A stretch of DNA of 64,000 nt from Gammaproteobacteria bacterium (GTDB taxonomy: Bacteria; Pseudomonadota; Gammaproteobacteria; Enterobacterales; Alteromonadaceae), in the NCBI GenBank assembly GCA_018825965.1, contig JAHKAA010000016.1:1-64000 (forward strand). Reading direction: 5' to 3'. The notes below the pieces were generated by a model. That model was not told the DNA's origin. It saw only the letters and a program-made list of their open reading frames with translations, and did not search any database. Shown here in pieces: positions 43,518-52,101 of this stretch. A program made the translations under genes and the position numbers. Every line of letters begins with the position of its first letter. Position 1 is the first letter of the stretch.

Positions 43518-43848
43518 CTTTGGTTTGCGGTGGAGCACCATTCCCTTGGATCCTTATGACTCTAGCAGTAAAACAATTCCCGACGAGAAAACTCGCCGGT
43601 GTCGGGGTTTGTGGCCTTACTCGAGGCTTGTGCGCGCCATCCGTCTGTATGCTCGCATCGGCGGTGACGCGAACGCTTCGAGCGTTGCAGAAAAACACAA
43701 ACTTTTCAAGATTAGTTTGTTCTTTAAATCTGGACATTCTGCTCCGCCGATCTAAAGCCCTAAATCCAGCGAGACAGAACAATTTAATAGAAGGCTTTCT
43801 GCCCGCAAGTCGAACATTTTTTTGCCTTCTTTCAAGATTTTTACTCAT
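43489..43848 (-). CDS. Possible first-cassette protein, doubtful
   Basis: A 119-residue open frame, very rich in Arg and Lys, ends in the attC-like site. 'VRPQTPTPASFLVG' and 'ARVIRIQGNGAPPQTKD' are reminiscent of small proteins predicted in other cassette arrays. An open frame of equal length lies on the other strand, so coding is unsure. The cassette may instead be non-coding or carry a promoter. Confidence 0.35.
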   Translation of the reverse strand: MSKNLERRQKNVRLAGRKPSIKLFCLAGFRALDRRSRMSRFKEQTNLEKFVFFCNARSVRVTADASIQTDGAHKPRVRPQTPTPASFLVGNCFTARVIRIQGNGAPPQTKDRTRRCNGR

Positions 43849-43969
43849 ACCAAAGTAGCGTCAATGTAACTCTATTTCAACAGGTTTTTCTGAAATCAGT
43901 AAATGTATGGCCGACAAAATCTATACAAGCAGTACCCTAGTTGGTGGATTTTTTACTAAAGCCGAACCA

Positions 43970-43985
43970 CTGTTTATTTAGACAG
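43970..43985 (+). promoter_or_regulatory. LexA (SOS) box of the integron integrase
   Basis: CTGTTTATTTAGACAG is a perfect CTGT-N8-ACAG site, ending 17 bp before the integrase ATG. SOS control of integron integrases through LexA is established in Vibrio and mobile integrons, so this is the expected control site. Confidence 0.88.
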
Positions 43986-44002
43986 TTATTCGGAGATCAA
44001 AA

Positions 44003-45046
44003 ATGGCCTCTCCTCTTTTGGATTATGTCAGAGAGTTCATGGTGCCGCGGCGTTATGCCAAGCGTACCGTCGAAACCTATTTGTATTGGATCCGGTTCTA
44101 CATTTTGTTTCATCACAAACAGCATCCGAATCAATTGTCCGACACCGATGTGGAGAGTTTTTTATCTTACCTTTCCAATCAGCGTACTGTGGCGATTAAA
44201 ACTCAGGCTACTGCTTTGAATGCGCTGAGTTTTTTATATAGACATATTATTTTGCGGCCACTGTCGCTCAACCTTAATTTTAATAAAGCTCGGGTAGCGC
44301 AAAAACTGCCCGTGGTGCTTACTCGTGTTGAGGTTCAGCAATTATTGGCCTTGATTGAACCTAAATACAAATTGCTGGCGCAACTGATGTATGGCAGTGG
44401 CTTGCGTTTAATGGAGGCCGTCAGGCTGCGGGGGCAGGATATTGATTTTGATTATTTGTCGGTATTGGTGTGGCAAGGCAAAGGTAATAAAAACCGCCGG
44501 GGGACGCTGGCGCCTGAGCTTGTTCCAGCTCTTAAATTACAAATTGAGTATGTAAAACAGCATTTTCAAACGGATCTGCACAACCCCTCGTATGCAGGAG
44601 TCTGGTTACTTTTTGCCTTGGCCCGAAAATATCCGGCAGCGCCAAAAGAGATTGGCTGGCATTATTTATTTCCGTCTAACCTGCTTAGCCTTGATCAGGA
44701 ATCAAAGTTAATACGTCGGCATCATTTGGATGAAACTACGGTTAGACGTGCTATAAAAGTAGCTGCTCGATTAGCGAAAATATCAAAAAACGTTACCTGC
44801 CATACACTCAGGCACTCTTTTAGAAACTACATCCCTGTAGTTTCCTCTGCGGGCCAGCCTGCGGCTGTTCAAATTCATTCCCGATGAATTTGTGCAACTC
44901 ACTTATTAGAAGCTGGAATCGATATAAGAACAGTACAGGAACAACCAGGCCATAGCGATGTAAAAACCACACAAATTTATACCCATGTCTTAAACAGGGG
45001 TGGCAATGCAGTGAAAAGTCCGTTGTCTTTGTTGTTGAATGGGTGA
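44003..45046 (+). pseudogene. intI: Integron integrase IntI, broken by an insertion
   Basis: Starting at ATG 44003 behind GGAG, the frame gives a tyrosine recombinase with R135 ('GSGLRLMEAVRL'), the integron-specific extra patch (about 206-225, 'LARKYPAAPKEIGWHYLFPS') and H267-x-x-R270. After F273 a 72-nt insertion brings a TGA; the original frame resumes at 44894 with '[17 protein letters not shown]', '[14 protein letters not shown]' and the catalytic Tyr, ending at 45046. The 'LGH' expected before SD reads 'PGH', a second lesion. Restored length is about 323 residues, normal for IntI. The truncated protein lacks the Tyr nucleophile. Confidence 0.92.
44822..44893. repeat. 72-nt palindromic insertion inside intI
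   Basis: Two hairpins, GAAACTACA / TGTAGTTTC and AAATTCAT / ATGAATTT, flank a GC-rich middle that is shared over 23 nt with window positions 6-28. The insertion is exactly 24 codons and keeps frame, but its second hairpin contributes TGA at 44885-44887. It looks like a REP/BIME- or MITE-like mobile unit without coding capacity. No clear target duplication is seen. Confidence 0.75.
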
Positions 45047-45085
45047 AGGTTTAGAACGTTTCTAACTGAACGATAGGCGGGAAGG

Positions 45086-45168
45086 TTGTAGGGGTCGAGG
45101 CCTGTCCCGCCCCGCCAACGGGCAGCGCGTTATCCTTAGACGGGCGGGTGCAAGACCCGCCCCTACAA
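45086..45168. repeat. Palindromic MITE/REP-like element
   Basis: TTGTAGGGG at the left end and CCCCTACAA at the right end are inverted. The interior has further GTCCCGCCC / GGGCGGG pairing; 83 bp in all. It lies between the integrase remnant and the S46 peptidase gene stop, and could also work as a terminator for the latter. Confidence 0.6.
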
Positions 45169-45190
45169 TAAATGTGAATGGCCCCGAAAA

Positions 45191-47422
45191 TTAGCGGACA
45201 ATTTCCATCTCTGCCAATAAATTATCGGCGTTATCAACGTATTGCATCATCCACAATACATAGCGGATATCAACGTGAATGGCGCGGGTGATCTCCGGGT
45301 TAAAGTACCAGTCTTTGGTAATCGACTCATACGTCGAGTCGAAGTTTAAGCCCACCAGTTCGCCTTTGCCGTTCATCACAGCAGAACCTGAATTACCACC
45401 AGTGGTGTCGGCGCTGGATAAAAAGTTGACCGGTACAGAGTTAAAAGCTTTTACGTCGCTTTTTGGGCAGCTGAAAATACCGCAGAACCACGGCTCTTTA
45501 GTTTGGGCTGCTAAGTCGGCGTAAAAATAGCCTTCAGTTTTGCCAGCCTGGTAGGCATCCACCAGGTGTTGTGGGGCGTTAAAAGGGTAATCTGCCTGAC
45601 GTTTGGCAATTAAGCCTTTCACCGACGTAAATGGCGTTTTATACACACCGTCTTTGGCCGGGTAACCGTCCACTGAGCCATAGGTAATACGCAAAGTGCT
45701 GTTAGCATCCGGGTACACTGGTTTTCCCTGCGCTTTGTTGTAGGCAATAATGGCCTGCATATAAGCCGGACGCACTGTTGATAATTGGCCTTTTAACTCT
45801 TTATCCTGCGCTTCTAAAACCAGGTTTTTCTCAGAAATTGCTACAGCGATACGAATAAACGGATCTGAACTTTGCGCAAAATCAGCTGGCGTTTTACCCA
45901 GCCAGGCTTTACGGCCTTCAGTGCTTGTCAGGCCACTTTGTGGGTAAAGCGCCGTTAGTTTTTCTGCAATTTGAGCTTGGGTCATGCCTGCTGTTAAACC
46001 TAAAGCGGCGTCTAATTCGGCAACACGCACCGCATCAGGCTGCGCCATATAATCGGCCAACTGTTCTGACCAAATGGCAATATCCATAGTAGGGTGAAAG
46101 CTTTTTTCCATCCGGGCTAAGCGGCCTTCAATCATTTTTAAGTCACGTTGCTGAAAACCCATGTCGCGATCTGCGTCCGGCTTTTGGCTTTCCTGTGCTA
46201 AGCGATACAACAGCATAGCGGCTTGCAATAAATCGCTGCGTTTGGCGGCTTCAAAGTAATAAGTTTGCTGAGTAAAAGCCTGCTCGGTTTTTATCAGTTG
46301 TTTGAGCGCATCCATACTTTGCAGGTAGGGTTTGCGTGTTTCATCGGCTTTGATCCAGTTCAGCAATTCCTGCTCACGTTGCACTTTAATAGCGTGAATA
46401 TCTGTTACTTTAAAACCGTCCAATAAGCCCTGCAGTTTTTTCATGCGGTTATTGTGACTTTTTACGGTAGAGGAGTATTTCACTTTTAAATCGCCGTCAG
46501 CTGCACCTAAACGGTCTATGGTATTGATCATTTGCTGATAGGTTTTCACCATAGCCGGATATTGCCAGTCGGCCGCAAAAGAGATTTCATCGGCTAAACG
46601 ATAACGGCTGGTTTGGCCCGGGTATCCTGCCAATAAAATACCATCGCCCTGCCGTACACCACTGGCATTCACTTTTAAAAAGTTTTTGCTTTGGTAGGGT
46701 ACGTTATCCACTGAATAAGGCGCTGGTTTGCCATCTTTGCCGACATAACCACGAATAAAGGTGTAATCGCCTGTATGGCGTGGGTATTCGAAGTTGTCGA
46801 TATCACCACCGTAGTTTCCGACCGCCTCTGACGGTGCATAAACTAAACGCACGTCCTGTAACATCAGCTGTTTGATCTGGAAATACTCCATACCGTGGTG
46901 AAAACTCACCACAGAGCAGCGGTAGTTCGCATCACTTTCGCAGTCTTTAATTAATGCCTTACGGTTCGCTTCTATCGCCTCATAACGCTCTTTCCCCGAT
47001 AAATCAGCCGCCAGTGAACCGGTAATTTGTGCTGTTACATCAGTCACGGCTTCAGTGATATACAAGCGTTCCTGCGGCCCCGCTGGCAGCTCTTCAGCCA
47101 TAGTTTTGGCTAAAAATCCTTTATCAATCAGATTATTGTCTTTGCTTGAGTTGTTCTGAATGGCGTTGTAAGCACAGTGATGGTTGGTCACAACCAGGCC
47201 TTGAGGCGAAACAAAAGACGCCGAGCAATACCCCAAGCTGACAATAGCGTTCATTGGGTACTGGCTTAAATCTGCCAGTTGTTTACCCGGTATATCAATG
47301 CCTTTGGCGGTTAATTCTTTTTGTAATTCAGCCAGTTGATGAGGTTGCCACTGGCCTTCGTCGGCCAGAGTGGCAAAGCTGAGGCTAAGCGCCACAGTGC
47401 TAAGCAGGCATACAGATTTCAT
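45191..47422 (-). CDS. S46-family dipeptidyl-peptidase (DPP7/DPP11 type)
   Basis: The 743-residue protein has a signal peptide (about 1-20) and the S46 hallmarks: catalytic His in 'VVTNHHCAY' (79-85), Asp in 'GNYGGDIDNFEYPRH', and Ser in 'DTTGGNSGSAVMN' near the C-terminus. S46 enzymes release dipeptides from peptide N-termini in the periplasm. DPP7 prefers hydrophobic and DPP11 acidic P1 residues; the deciding residue near the C-terminus (Gly or Arg) I cannot assign with confidence. Full-length and intact. Confidence 0.93.
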   Translation of the reverse strand: MKSVCLLSTVALSLSFATLADEGQWQPHQLAELQKELTAKGIDIPGKQLADLSQYPMNAIVSLGYCSASFVSPQGLVVTNHHCAYNAIQNNSSKDNNLIDKGFLAKTMAEELPAGPQERLYITEAVTDVTAQITGSLAADLSGKERYEAIEANRKALIKDCESDANYRCSVVSFHHGMEYFQIKQLMLQDVRLVYAPSEAVGNYGGDIDNFEYPRHTGDYTFIRGYVGKDGKPAPYSVDNVPYQSKNFLKVNASGVRQGDGILLAGYPGQTSRYRLADEISFAADWQYPAMVKTYQQMINTIDRLGAADGDLKVKYSSTVKSHNNRMKKLQGLLDGFKVTDIHAIKVQREQELLNWIKADETRKPYLQSMDALKQLIKTEQAFTQQTYYFEAAKRSDLLQAAMLLYRLAQESQKPDADRDMGFQQRDLKMIEGRLARMEKSFHPTMDIAIWSEQLADYMAQPDAVRVAELDAALGLTAGMTQAQIAEKLTALYPQSGLTSTEGRKAWLGKTPADFAQSSDPFIRIAVAISEKNLVLEAQDKELKGQLSTVRPAYMQAIIAYNKAQGKPVYPDANSTLRITYGSVDGYPAKDGVYKTPFTSVKGLIAKRQADYPFNAPQHLVDAYQAGKTEGYFYADLAAQTKEPWFCGIFSCPKSDVKAFNSVPVNFLSSADTTGGNSGSAVMNGKGELVGLNFDSTYESITKDWYFNPEITRAIHVDIRYVLWMMQYVDNADNLLAEMEIVR

Positions 47423-47845
47423 ACAATTCCTTGGTATTTTTTAGTTGTAGTTTTAGCTTGTGAAAGCGAAGGGCAAATTATCCATGTTAAAAGCCCCGGC
47501 GCAACCTTGTTAAGGCAATACTCAGGATTTAAGCGTCATTTAACTAGAGCGAGTTAACGTTTCGAGATTAAATTTTGTTCGTTCTGGCGCCGCTTTGAGC
47601 GCGAAACTAACCTGTCGACAACTTAAAACCTCAAGCTGTAAACGGACACCAGTTGAACATCTGCTGTAGTTCAACAGCGATGAAATGCTACGGATCAGTA
47701 GTCAAATCAGAGGTGAAATTCACTATTTAGTGGTGTTTTTCACAGTTCAGCTTTCGCCGCTTTCAATTATCTTATTGATTTATATAAAAATAAAAACTGG
47801 CCTTAATCTTGTAACCTTTTTGGCAGAAGCTAAAAAAGGAGAGCT
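47423..47845. other. Intergenic region, no gene seen
   Basis: The 423 bp between the divergent S46 and YccF genes show no convincing coding sequence. The last 70 bp are A/T rich, with an AAAAAGGAGAGC ribosome site before the YccF start. No repeat or RNA structure stood out. Confidence 0.5.
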
Positions 47846-48259
47846 ATGATGAGTGTTTTAAGGCTGATATTTAATATTTTATGGTTTGTGATGGGTGGCT
47901 TTTTAATGGGACTGGCCTGGTGGTTTATCGGCTTACTCTGTTTTGTAAGCATTGTATTTATTCCTTTTGGCCGCGCCTGTTTTGTTATTGGTGAAATGGC
48001 GTTTTGGCCTTTTGGCAACGAACATGTCAACCGTGAGCGCTTAAACCGGATTTCTGATATTGGTACTGGCCCGCTGGGTTTTATCGGTAATGTGATTTGG
48101 TTTGTATTTGCAGGTTTCTGGCTGGCGTTGGGCCATTTGATTCATGCAGTGGCCTGTTTTATTACCATCATAGGTATTCCGTTTGGCTTAGCCCACTTAA
48201 AACTGGCCACTTTAAGCCTGGCACCTATAGGCCGCACAGTGGTCAATAAAGCTTATTAA
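47846..48259 (+). CDS. yccF: YccF-family inner-membrane protein
   Basis: The 137-residue protein matches YccF: two similar halves, each with 'WFVMGGFLMGLAWWFIG' / 'WFVFAGFWLALGHLIH' and then 'IPFGRACF' / 'IPFGLAHLKLA'. It has four membrane helices. The function in E. coli is not established. It begins at ATG 47846 or the adjacent one, behind AAGGAG. Confidence 0.9.
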   Translation: MMSVLRLIFNILWFVMGGFLMGLAWWFIGLLCFVSIVFIPFGRACFVIGEMAFWPFGNEHVNRERLNRISDIGTGPLGFIGNVIWFVFAGFWLALGHLIHAVACFITIIGIPFGLAHLKLATLSLAPIGRTVVNKAY

Positions 48260-48335
48260 AATGTTTTGGGAAGCAGATGAAATAATTTAACCGGGGCACA
48301 GGTCTTCTTGGCGTTCATTCCTACGAAAGCCTATT

Positions 48336-49205
48336 GTGAAGAAGAAAGTGGAGAAGCCTGTGCCTTTTTTATCTGTTGCCGTTATTGCTTGTATCAGCCT
48401 GAGTTTTATACTGCTGGCGTTATCCAGTTTTGCCGGAGTCGATGCCGGGCTGGTCAAAATTCTTGGTTTTTACCAGTTCAATAAAGAGGCGGACTTGCCG
48501 CTGATACGGCAATTAAGTTCTATTTTGTTTGGTCTGCTCGCGCTGCTTCCCTGGCTGACATTACGTTATGGTTCGCTGAAAAAGCCGCTGGCTGTATTAT
48601 TACTACTTTGTGCTGTTCCGCCTTTAGTATCGCTGACAGGTTCAATCCACTGGATTGAAAGTTTGGGTGGTTTCCCTGCTATTGGTTCAGGTCAGGGCAT
48701 TATCAAATATGCAGCTTTATTGGCTTTAGCCTGGTACTTCTGGCAACCAGAGAGCAAGTTTCAGCATTGGGTGCAGTACGCTCCTGTAGCTTTGGTGTTG
48801 CTCTGGATTGGCGGTATGAAGTTCACTCAGATAGAAGCTGAAGGTATAGCGGATCTGGTACAAAGCTCTCCATTGATGAGCTGGTTGTATCTGCTGTTTG
48901 ATCTACAAACTACTTCTGATCTGATAGGCATTTATGATCTACTGGCGTTGTTGCTGTTAGGCGCAGGTTTACAGTACCGCCCGTTATTTTTACCAGGCTG
49001 GCTGATGTGCATGGCAGTGTTTCTGACCACTCAGAGCTTCCTGCTGAGCTTTTCAGGTGCTTTTTCAGCCAATGGACTATTAACAGCTTCAGGTCAGTTT
49101 TTAATCAAAGATTTATGGTTTATTGCCTCTATGCTGTTGTTACTGCGCTGGTATTTCACTGTACATTTCACGGCAAAGCAGCAACAGCAAATCAGCCAGA
49201 ACTAG
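48336..49205 (+). CDS. DUF417 (YkgB-like) membrane protein
   Basis: The 289-residue protein starts at GTG. It shows eight or so hydrophobic helices, with 'LVLLWIGGMKFTQIEAEGIADLVQSSPLMSW' (by position about 160-190), the signature of the DUF417/RclC family. In E. coli RclC belongs to the reactive-chlorine response, but such a role here is only by analogy. It overlaps the convergent small gene by 14 bp at its end. Confidence 0.85.
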   Translation: MKKKVEKPVPFLSVAVIACISLSFILLALSSFAGVDAGLVKILGFYQFNKEADLPLIRQLSSILFGLLALLPWLTLRYGSLKKPLAVLLLLCAVPPLVSLTGSIHWIESLGGFPAIGSGQGIIKYAALLALAWYFWQPESKFQHWVQYAPVALVLLWIGGMKFTQIEAEGIADLVQSSPLMSWLYLLFDLQTTSDLIGIYDLLALLLLGAGLQYRPLFLPGWLMCMAVFLTTQSFLLSFSGAFSANGLLTASGQFLIKDLWFIASMLLLLRWYFTVHFTAKQQQQISQN

Positions 49206-49374
49206 CTTCATTATCAGTATCAGAACCCCGGGCCAACCAGGCTTTTTGCTGAGCCCGGTAATAATCCCAGACACAAGGGCAACAGCTGCCGCTGCCACAA
49301 CAATCGCTGCTTTCTGGTGCTACAGGCTCTTCGGTGGGGATACGCAGCCGAATACCGTCGATAGTGGTAAACAT
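49192..49374 (-). CDS. Small Cys-rich oxidoreductase-like domain protein
   Basis: About 60 residues from 'MFTTIDGIRLRI'. The core 'DCCGSGSCCPCVWDYYRA' matches the oxidoreductase-like N-terminal domain (CCxxxCxxCVWDxY), a small Cys motif of unknown use found alone in gammaproteobacteria. It overlaps the convergent DUF417 gene by 14 bp. The start at 49374 is favoured over the upstream Met. Confidence 0.8.
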   Translation of the reverse strand: MFTTIDGIRLRIPTEEPVAPESSDCCGSGSCCPCVWDYYRAQQKAWLARGSDTDNEASSG

Positions 49375-49445
49375 AAAAAACTCCGGCAAAAAAAACGGTG
49401 GTATTGTAGCATTGCTGGCAGAAAAACAACCACCGATGTGCTTTG

Positions 49446-49793
49446 ATGCAGCAACCCATCCCGTCTAAACAACAAAAAATCTGGCAAACGGTATTACAGA
49501 TTCCGGCCGGAAAAATTGCCAGTTATGGCCAGATTGCTGATTTGGCAGGTTTACCAGGCCGCGCCCGTCTGGTAGGGAAAACTTTGGGGTTAGCACCGGA
49601 TGAACTACAACTGCCCTGGTACAGAGTGATGCGCTCTGGCGGTCAACTGGCTTTTGCAGCAGGCAGCCCTGCGGCTTTAGCGCAACAACAACTGCTGCTG
49701 GCCGAAGGTGTGATAGTACGTAATGGCCGGGTTGCTAAAGACTTCTGGTGGCACCCTGATTTGGCTGAGCTGCTGTTTAAGTTGCAGTACTAA
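49446..49793 (+). CDS. Alkyltransferase-like protein (ATL), DNA repair
   Basis: 115 residues of the O6-alkylguanine transferase C-terminal domain: 'GKIASYGQIADLAGLPGRARLVGKTLG' (described by position about 22-48) and the active-site region 'LPWYRVMRSGG'. The usual PCHR reads PWYR, so the alkyl-accepting Cys is a Trp. This is the ATL/YbaZ hallmark: it binds O6-alkylguanine and recruits nucleotide excision repair. The start is the ATG at 49446. Confidence 0.9.
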   Translation: MQQPIPSKQQKIWQTVLQIPAGKIASYGQIADLAGLPGRARLVGKTLGLAPDELQLPWYRVMRSGGQLAFAAGSPAALAQQQLLLAEGVIVRNGRVAKDFWWHPDLAELLFKLQY

Positions 49794-49811
49794 CACTACT
49801 GGCCCCCCAGC

Positions 49812-50705
49812 TTAAGTAAAAGCTTTGGAGCGCAACAACCAGCGCAGTGGCAATTGGGACACCAGCATCCCCAGTAACATCAGGCCACAGCCTGTCAGCG
49901 CCCTGCTACTTAGCTCTTCTCCCAACAGCCATACACCACCTACAGCAGCAAAGACGGTTTCTAAACTTAAGATAATGGCAGCATGAGCAGGATGGGCATG
50001 TTTTTGTGCCATCACCTGCAAGGTGTAAGCAATACCCACAGAGACTACACCGGCATAGAGTACAGATTTCCAAGCCAATAACGCATTAGTGACTGTGGGT
50101 GTTTCAATGCTAAAAGCCACCACCATGCTCAAGGCACCACAGACCACAAATTGCAGGCAAGCCAATAAAATTGGCGGTACTTTTTTGCTGTAATGATCAA
50201 TAGTGAGTAAATGCGCTGCCCAGAAAAATGCGCCTATCAGCTGCAATAGATCACCAAAATTCACTGAAAAGTTGTCACCTACACTCAATATATACAAACC
50301 AGAGACAGCAATAGCGCAGCCTAGCCAGATATTGCCACTGATTTTATGCTTCAGAAAAATCCCCAACAGCGGCACCAGCACTATATAAAGGCCGGTAATA
50401 AAACCCGCATTGGCGGCCGTAGTGTACAAAAGCCCAACTTGCTGAAGTGATGCGGCGATAAAGAGCAAAACACCAACAGGTAAACCAGCCCACAGCAGCG
50501 GCTTCCAGTCCACATCTTGCAATTTTCCCTGATACTGATACCACCAAATCAAGGGCAATAAACTGAAAGCCCCGATAAAAAAACGTAGGCCGTTAAAGGA
50601 ATAAGGCCCTAAATGCTCCATACCCAAACGCTGGGCGACAAAACCTAAACCCCAGATCGCAGCGGCCAGCAATAACATCAGATTGGCTTGCATGATGGAC
50701 TCCAT
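49812..50705 (-). CDS. EamA-family (DMT) transporter
   Basis: The 297-residue protein has ten predicted membrane helices in two EamA repeats, beginning 'LMLLLAAAIWGLGFVAQRLGME' and later 'HPAHAAIILSLETVFAAVGGVWLLGE', both typical. Substrates of this family are varied metabolites or amino acids. It starts 8 bp after the MFS transporter gene and is likely co-transcribed with it. Confidence 0.88.
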   Translation of the reverse strand: MESIMQANLMLLLAAAIWGLGFVAQRLGMEHLGPYSFNGLRFFIGAFSLLPLIWWYQYQGKLQDVDWKPLLWAGLPVGVLLFIAASLQQVGLLYTTAANAGFITGLYIVLVPLLGIFLKHKISGNIWLGCAIAVSGLYILSVGDNFSVNFGDLLQLIGAFFWAAHLLTIDHYSKKVPPILLACLQFVVCGALSMVVAFSIETPTVTNALLAWKSVLYAGVVSVGIAYTLQVMAQKHAHPAHAAIILSLETVFAAVGGVWLLGEELSSRALTGCGLMLLGMLVSQLPLRWLLRSKAFT

Positions 50706-50713
50706 AAAAAAGC

Positions 50714-51901
50714 CTATTGAAATTTTGTGTTGTAAAACGCCGGATTAAAACGTGTCGCCATCACCATCAAAAGCACAGCTATAGCAGCTAACAATAACCA
50801 ACTGAGACTAAAGCTCTGGCTGAAATCCCGGATAAAACCAGCAATCAAAGGCGAAAAAGCCGCCAGCGTATAGCCTATGCCCTGAACAAAAGCTGTCAGA
50901 CTGGCCGCAGCAGAAGGCTGATGTCGATGATCCATAGACACAATCAAAGACAATGGAAACAAACCACCAATACCTAAACCCAATAACGAAGCCCAAAGCA
51001 ACCCCAACTGTGGGGCGAAAACTAAACCAGCAAAACCTGTTGCCATCAGTACCAGTAAAACCAGCATCACAGGCCGGCGATCCGGCTTACGACTGGCCAA
51101 CCAGGGGCTGACAAAACCTGATACCACTTCCATACAGAGCAACAAACCCAGCAGTAAACCACTTTTTTGTTCACTCCAGCCTTGTTCAACATAATAAGCC
51201 GGCAACCAGGCCAACACACAGGTAAAGGCACAAGTCACCAGACCAAAAAATAGGGCCAAAGTCCAGGAGCGGCCATATTTACTAAAGCTCAATGGTTTTT
51301 GTTGCGACTGAGCTACAGGCAGGTTTTGAATGGCGTTTTTTTGTGAAAACCACAAGACTAAAGCTACTATAGATAAAAGCACCCAACCGGATAAAGCCAC
51401 ACGCCAGCTTTGGGCCCAGTCAGCCCAAAAGGCCGCCAGGGATGCAGTTAAAGCAGCTCCGGCAATAATGGCAGATATATACCAGCCCATGACTAAAGGT
51501 GCTTTAGTGCCAAATTTTTGTTTAATCACACCAGGTACCACGGCTTGCACCATGGCAATACCTAAACCAGCCACTATGGCACTTAAGGTGAGATCCAAAG
51601 CACCGACAGCCCAATAACGCTGCGCTGTAGCTGCAGCTATAGCGATGGATGCCCAGAACACAACCTGATAAGAGCCAAACCACAACGCCAGTTGATGTGC
51701 AAAAAAGATACCCAGGCCCATGGCTAATACAGGCAACATGGTCAGTAAAGACGCCTGAGTAAAAGACAAATGTAATTCAGGTTGCATAAAGGGCAATAAA
51801 GGCCCGATAGAGGCCATTGAAGGCCTTAAGGTGAAAGCAATCAGCACTAAACTCAGGATCAGGATCCAGGTTTTTGTAGTAAAACTAGTGGTTTCAGTCA
51901 T
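50714..51901 (-). CDS. MFS transporter, CynX/NimT type
   Basis: The 395-residue protein has 12 membrane helices, opening 'LILSLVLIAFTLRPSMASIGPLL', the hallmark of the CynX/NimT branch (cyanate/nitroimidazole). The substrate is not predictable. It is the first gene of an operon with the EamA transporter. Confidence 0.87.
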   Translation of the reverse strand: MTETTSFTTKTWILILSLVLIAFTLRPSMASIGPLLPFMQPELHLSFTQASLLTMLPVLAMGLGIFFAHQLALWFGSYQVVFWASIAIAAATAQRYWAVGALDLTLSAIVAGLGIAMVQAVVPGVIKQKFGTKAPLVMGWYISAIIAGAALTASLAAFWADWAQSWRVALSGWVLLSIVALVLWFSQKNAIQNLPVAQSQQKPLSFSKYGRSWTLALFFGLVTCAFTCVLAWLPAYYVEQGWSEQKSGLLLGLLLCMEVVSGFVSPWLASRKPDRRPVMLVLLVLMATGFAGLVFAPQLGLLWASLLGLGIGGLFPLSLIVSMDHRHQPSAAASLTAFVQGIGYTLAAFSPLIAGFIRDFSQSFSLSWLLLAAIAVLLMVMATRFNPAFYNTKFQ

Positions 51902-52067
51902 ATCAGTACCCTAAGTCAAATCAGCTGCCTGAGGGCAAAGCAGATCAGATAAACAGGAGGCGGAAAAGCCGCGCACATTAACATAATTATTACCTCCTTA
52001 GCCATCAGATACAGCTGAATACAAAAACTCTGACTTTGCCCTTGCGATCCAAAACAGATCTCTTATA

Positions 52068-52083
52068 CTGTTTTTATATACAG
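52068..52083 (+). promoter_or_regulatory. LexA (SOS) box of the imuA-imuB-dnaE2 operon
   Basis: CTGTTTTTATATACAG is a perfect CTGT-N8-ACAG with the A/T-rich centre of strong sites. It ends 18 bp before imuA. The longer open frame beginning at 52036 would include the box and is rejected. Confidence 0.92.
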
Positions 52084-52101
52084 CATTTTGAGATAAAAAG
52101 C

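Noticed and set aside
43499..43858. 119-residue plus-strand open frame
   Set aside because: It mirrors the minus-strand frame, runs against the cassette direction, and has no ribosome site or recognisable domain.
44003..45046. Phage or XerC/XerD-type integrase
   Set aside because: The extra patch around residues 206-225, the divergent cassettes with attC sites and the LexA box identify an integron integrase.
52036..52101. Upstream imuA start
   Set aside because: It would place the LexA box inside the coding region.
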